Shown piece by piece: positions 6,586 through 7,674 of a stretch of 7,674 nucleotides of DNA. Numbering within the stretch: position 1 is the stretch's first letter; each line of letters begins with the position of its first letter. The position numbers were made by a program, and so were the translations under genes. The notes below the pieces were generated by a model. It did not search any database. It worked only from the letters and a program-made list of their open reading frames with translations, and was not told where the DNA came from. Origin of the DNA: an uncultured Anaerostipes sp. GTDB lineage: Bacteria > Bacillota > Clostridia > Lachnospirales > Lachnospiraceae. The DNA lies in the NCBI GenBank assembly GCA_900756035.1, contig CAAEIR010000126.1, forward strand, positions 1-7,674, given 5' to 3'.

Positions 6586-7072
6586 TCACCTCTCAAACAA
6601 CGTACTAAATACATCCGTTACCTTATTTGCATCAGAATCAATTAACTTTTTCATATTAATTCTTGCTGCAACATCTCTCTGATTGTATTTTGCATTAAAT
6701 TCATCATATTGAACAGAAAATAGTCCATCTTCTATTTCTTGTAGTTTTGAATATGACAATCCGGATTTAATACAATACTGAATTCCCAGATTTCCCAAAG
6801 ACAATAATTCCTCTAATATACTAATATCAACATTGTCCCTGACAAATTCCTTTGCGATATAGAAATAAGATGCATTTGCTCTCCAACCCTTTATAATATC
6901 GTAGTGACTTGTATCCACTCCATATTTTTCAATAAATTTTTCTGCTTTTCGCTAATTCAAAATTCTCTGTTAGATAAAATCCTCGTCCATAATCATGTTG
7001 ATCCTGCCCATAACCATATGTGGGTGTTACAACCTTATCAGGAGTGCCATGAAATAAAATAATTTTCCCCAT
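6586..7072 (-). pseudogene. DUF3990 ADP-ribosyltransferase-like gene with internal deletion and frameshift
   Basis: The ATG at 7072 has GAGGAAGGA a few nt upstream and begins MGKIILFHGTPDK, followed by HDYGRGFYLTENFELAK: the His-Gly-Thr and Gly-x-Gly-Phe-Tyr motifs of an ART-like N-terminus. After 47 codons it stops at 6929. In another frame the sequence resumes as AEKFIEKYGVDTS and then HYDIIKGWRANASYFYIAKE, the C-terminal part of the longer DUF3990 type, to a stop at 6586. Intact relatives, as I remember them, have roughly 60-70 residues between these parts (including a WA motif right after ELAK), so a segment has been lost with a frame change near 6950. A GTG at 6918 could allow a 110-residue C-terminal fragment, but it lacks the NAD-binding motifs. 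First gene of cassette 1, followed by the 138-residue gene and NADAR. The gene is most likely dead. Confidence 0.82.
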
Positions 7073-7127
7073 ATCTATTCCTTCCTCTGCTTAGACAAAC
7101 ATCTTTTCTAACATAGATTTTTTGATA

Positions 7128-7223
7128 TTTTGTAGCTTTTCCGAACTCTCCCAACTTACGCTGTTCCCAAGCTTCGTTAAATCCTTGAAATCGAATCTCT
7201 GTTTTTTTCCTTTTTCCTTTCAT
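7128..7223 (-). pseudogene. hsdS: HsdS N-terminal remnant
   Basis: The ATG at 7223 has AAAGGGAG just upstream and encodes MKGKRKKTEIRFQGF, then NEAWEQRKLGEFGKATK, the classic start of a clostridial HsdS. Similarity stops around 7128. The frame then runs on through non-HsdS sequence into the start of the DUF3990 pseudogene and stops at 7038. The rest of this S subunit is absent and cassette 1 follows, so the gene was cut within the first target-recognition domain. The frame is open across the hsdM-hsdS boundary (GSKMKGK), so the normal hsdM stop is also lost. Confidence 0.8.
7153..7169 (-). repeat. hsdS-derived direct repeat, copy 1
   Basis: Plus-strand AACTTACGCTGTTCCCA, encoding WEQRKL on the minus strand near codon 20 of the HsdS N-terminal remnant. 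Identical to copy 2; it marks the upstream side of cassette 1. Confidence 0.9.
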
Positions 7224-7477
7224 TTTACTCCCTTTCAAGAGTGATTGAAACTCTCTCAGCCCTTTCATATCGAATTCGTTTCCCTGTAAATCATAATCCT
7301 GCTTCCCATCCATAGGAATCTCCTGAATCAATTGCAATAATCCACTGATTTCCTTCGTACGGGCACCGGAACTATCTCCTAACTTACTTAATCCGGTTTC
7401 CAACGTCTGAAAAATATTTTCGAACGCATTTTATTTGCTGATTCCCAGATCTTATTTGCCAACTGCTGTTTATTCAT
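7224..7477 (-). pseudogene. hsdM: HsdM (type I DNA methyltransferase subunit) remnant with two large deletions
   Basis: Three separate pieces of an N6-adenine methyltransferase subunit are joined. Piece 1, from the ATG at 7477 (AAGGGAAGG about 9 nt upstream), is MNKQQLANKIWESANKMRSK, the usual HsdM N-terminus. Piece 2, in a different frame from about 7430, is AFENIFQTLETGLSKLGDSS and onward through LLQLIQEIPMDGKQDYD (to 7290). In intact HsdM this is followed by VLGFIYEYL and the catalytic region. Piece 3 (7289-7224) is GNEFDMKGLREFQSLLKGSK, the HsdM C-terminus. The SAM-binding and catalytic NPPF-type motifs are all missing. About 85 of a typical 500 or so residues remain, so it is inactive. 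No insertion sequence is present at either deletion junction. Confidence 0.85.
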
Positions 7478-7511
7478 AAAATTTTGCCTTCCCTTTCTCC
7501 TATCTGTTTAT

Positions 7512-7540
7512 ATTCTAGCAATATCCCGGAAAATATTCAA
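7512..7540 (-). promoter_or_regulatory. Candidate promoter of the remnant hsdM operon
   Basis: On the minus strand TTGAAT (7540-7535) and TAGAAT (7517-7512) are 17 bp apart, with a TGC extension before the -10. The leader to the hsdM ATG would be about 28 nt. The promoter looks intact although the genes behind it are broken, so it may still drive the downstream cassettes. Confidence 0.6.
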
Positions 7541-7575
7541 TCCTTTGTCTTTCCACAAAATCAAGCTTCATCTTA

Positions 7576-7599
7576 AAAGGACAAAGCGGACAAGTCCGC
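7576..7599 (-). terminator. Candidate terminator of an upstream gene outside the window
   Basis: On the minus strand GCGGACTTGTCCGC (7599-7586) is a perfect GC-rich inverted repeat, forming a 5-bp stem with a CTTG loop or 6 bp with a tighter one. It is followed by TTTGTCCTTTT. It lies upstream of the hsdM promoter, so it would end transcription entering from the right edge. Confidence 0.5.
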
Positions 7600-7674
7600 A
7601 TCAAACTCCCTCTATCCCTCAATCTTTGAGGGACTTACTCCGCTTTGCGCGCCAGATGCAGACTGCGAAAGCAG
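7583..7674. other. Cluster of nested inverted repeats, possible structured RNA or attenuator
   Basis: Several inverted repeats lie close together. TCCCTCAA-TCT-TTGAGGGA (7615-7633) is perfect. AAAGCGGACAAGTCC (7583-7597) and GGACTTACTCCGCTTT (7631-7646) can pair around it. GCATC (7598-7602) can pair with GATGC (7655-7659). CTGC-GAAA-GCAG (7663-7674) is a small hairpin with a GNRA loop on the plus strand. The long-range pairing would exclude the terminator stem at 7586-7599, as in an attenuator. No open frame of note is present. The region runs off the window. Confidence 0.4.

Noticed and set aside
7038..7403. A single 121-codon gene on the minus strand
   Set aside because: The frame is a chance fusion of hsdM pieces, the hsdS start and the beginning of the DUF3990 pseudogene; no family has this architecture.
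4126..7674. CRISPR array, insertion sequence, integrase or tRNA attachment site
   Set aside because: The three 17-bp repeats are spaced kilobases apart and encode a protein motif; no transposase, recombinase, tRNA or terminal inverted repeats are visible.

Overview
The window looks like a chromosomal segment from a low-GC Firmicute, most likely a gut clostridium of the Lachnospiraceae type. The reasons are strong AAGGAGG ribosome sites, a class III (Firmicutes-type) fructose-1,6-bisphosphatase, a CspC/subtilisin-like S8 peptidase of the kind common in that family, and DUF3990/DUF3791/NADAR accessory genes. I cannot name the species.

Positions 1-4125 are ordinary chromosome. On the minus strand lie fbp (2824-869) and, 55 bp downstream of it, the N-terminal 271 codons of an S8 serine peptidase that runs off the left edge. 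Divergent from fbp, on the plus strand, is a 353-residue probable lipoprotein with beta-propeller glycoside-hydrolase character (3016-4077). The 191-bp divergent region carries one promoter for each direction, each with its own palindrome. A 13-bp stem-loop at 4095-4125 separates this part from what follows.

Positions 4126-7674, all read on the minus strand, are visibly more AT-rich and form an accessory island built on a wrecked type I restriction-modification locus. In transcription order it holds: a promoter (about 7540-7512); an hsdM remnant with two large internal deletions (7477-7224); the first residues of HsdS (7223-7128); cassette 1; an HsdS half-subunit remnant (5689-5219); cassette 2; and a last scrap of hsdS (4195-4155).

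Cassette 1 (7072-5691) is a DUF3990 ADP-ribosyltransferase-like gene with an internal deletion, an intact 138-residue protein of unknown function, and a NADAR-family gene (predicted ADP-ribose glycosidase) broken by a one-base frameshift in an A7 run. Cassette 2 (5124-4182) is an intact DUF3990 gene, an 80-residue protein and a DUF3791 protein, all tightly coupled.

The main observation is that an hsdS-derived 17-bp sequence encoding Trp-Glu-Gln-Arg-Lys-Leu occurs three times, at the upstream edge of cassette 1, the downstream edge of cassette 1 and the downstream edge of cassette 2. The ART-like cassettes therefore sit between repeated hsdS segments. This suggests that an hsdS locus acted as an integration or shuffling site for ADP-ribosylation toxin/antitoxin-like modules. 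Cassette 1 and the R-M genes are decaying, while cassette 2 looks intact. The toxin/antitoxin roles are inference from fold and context.
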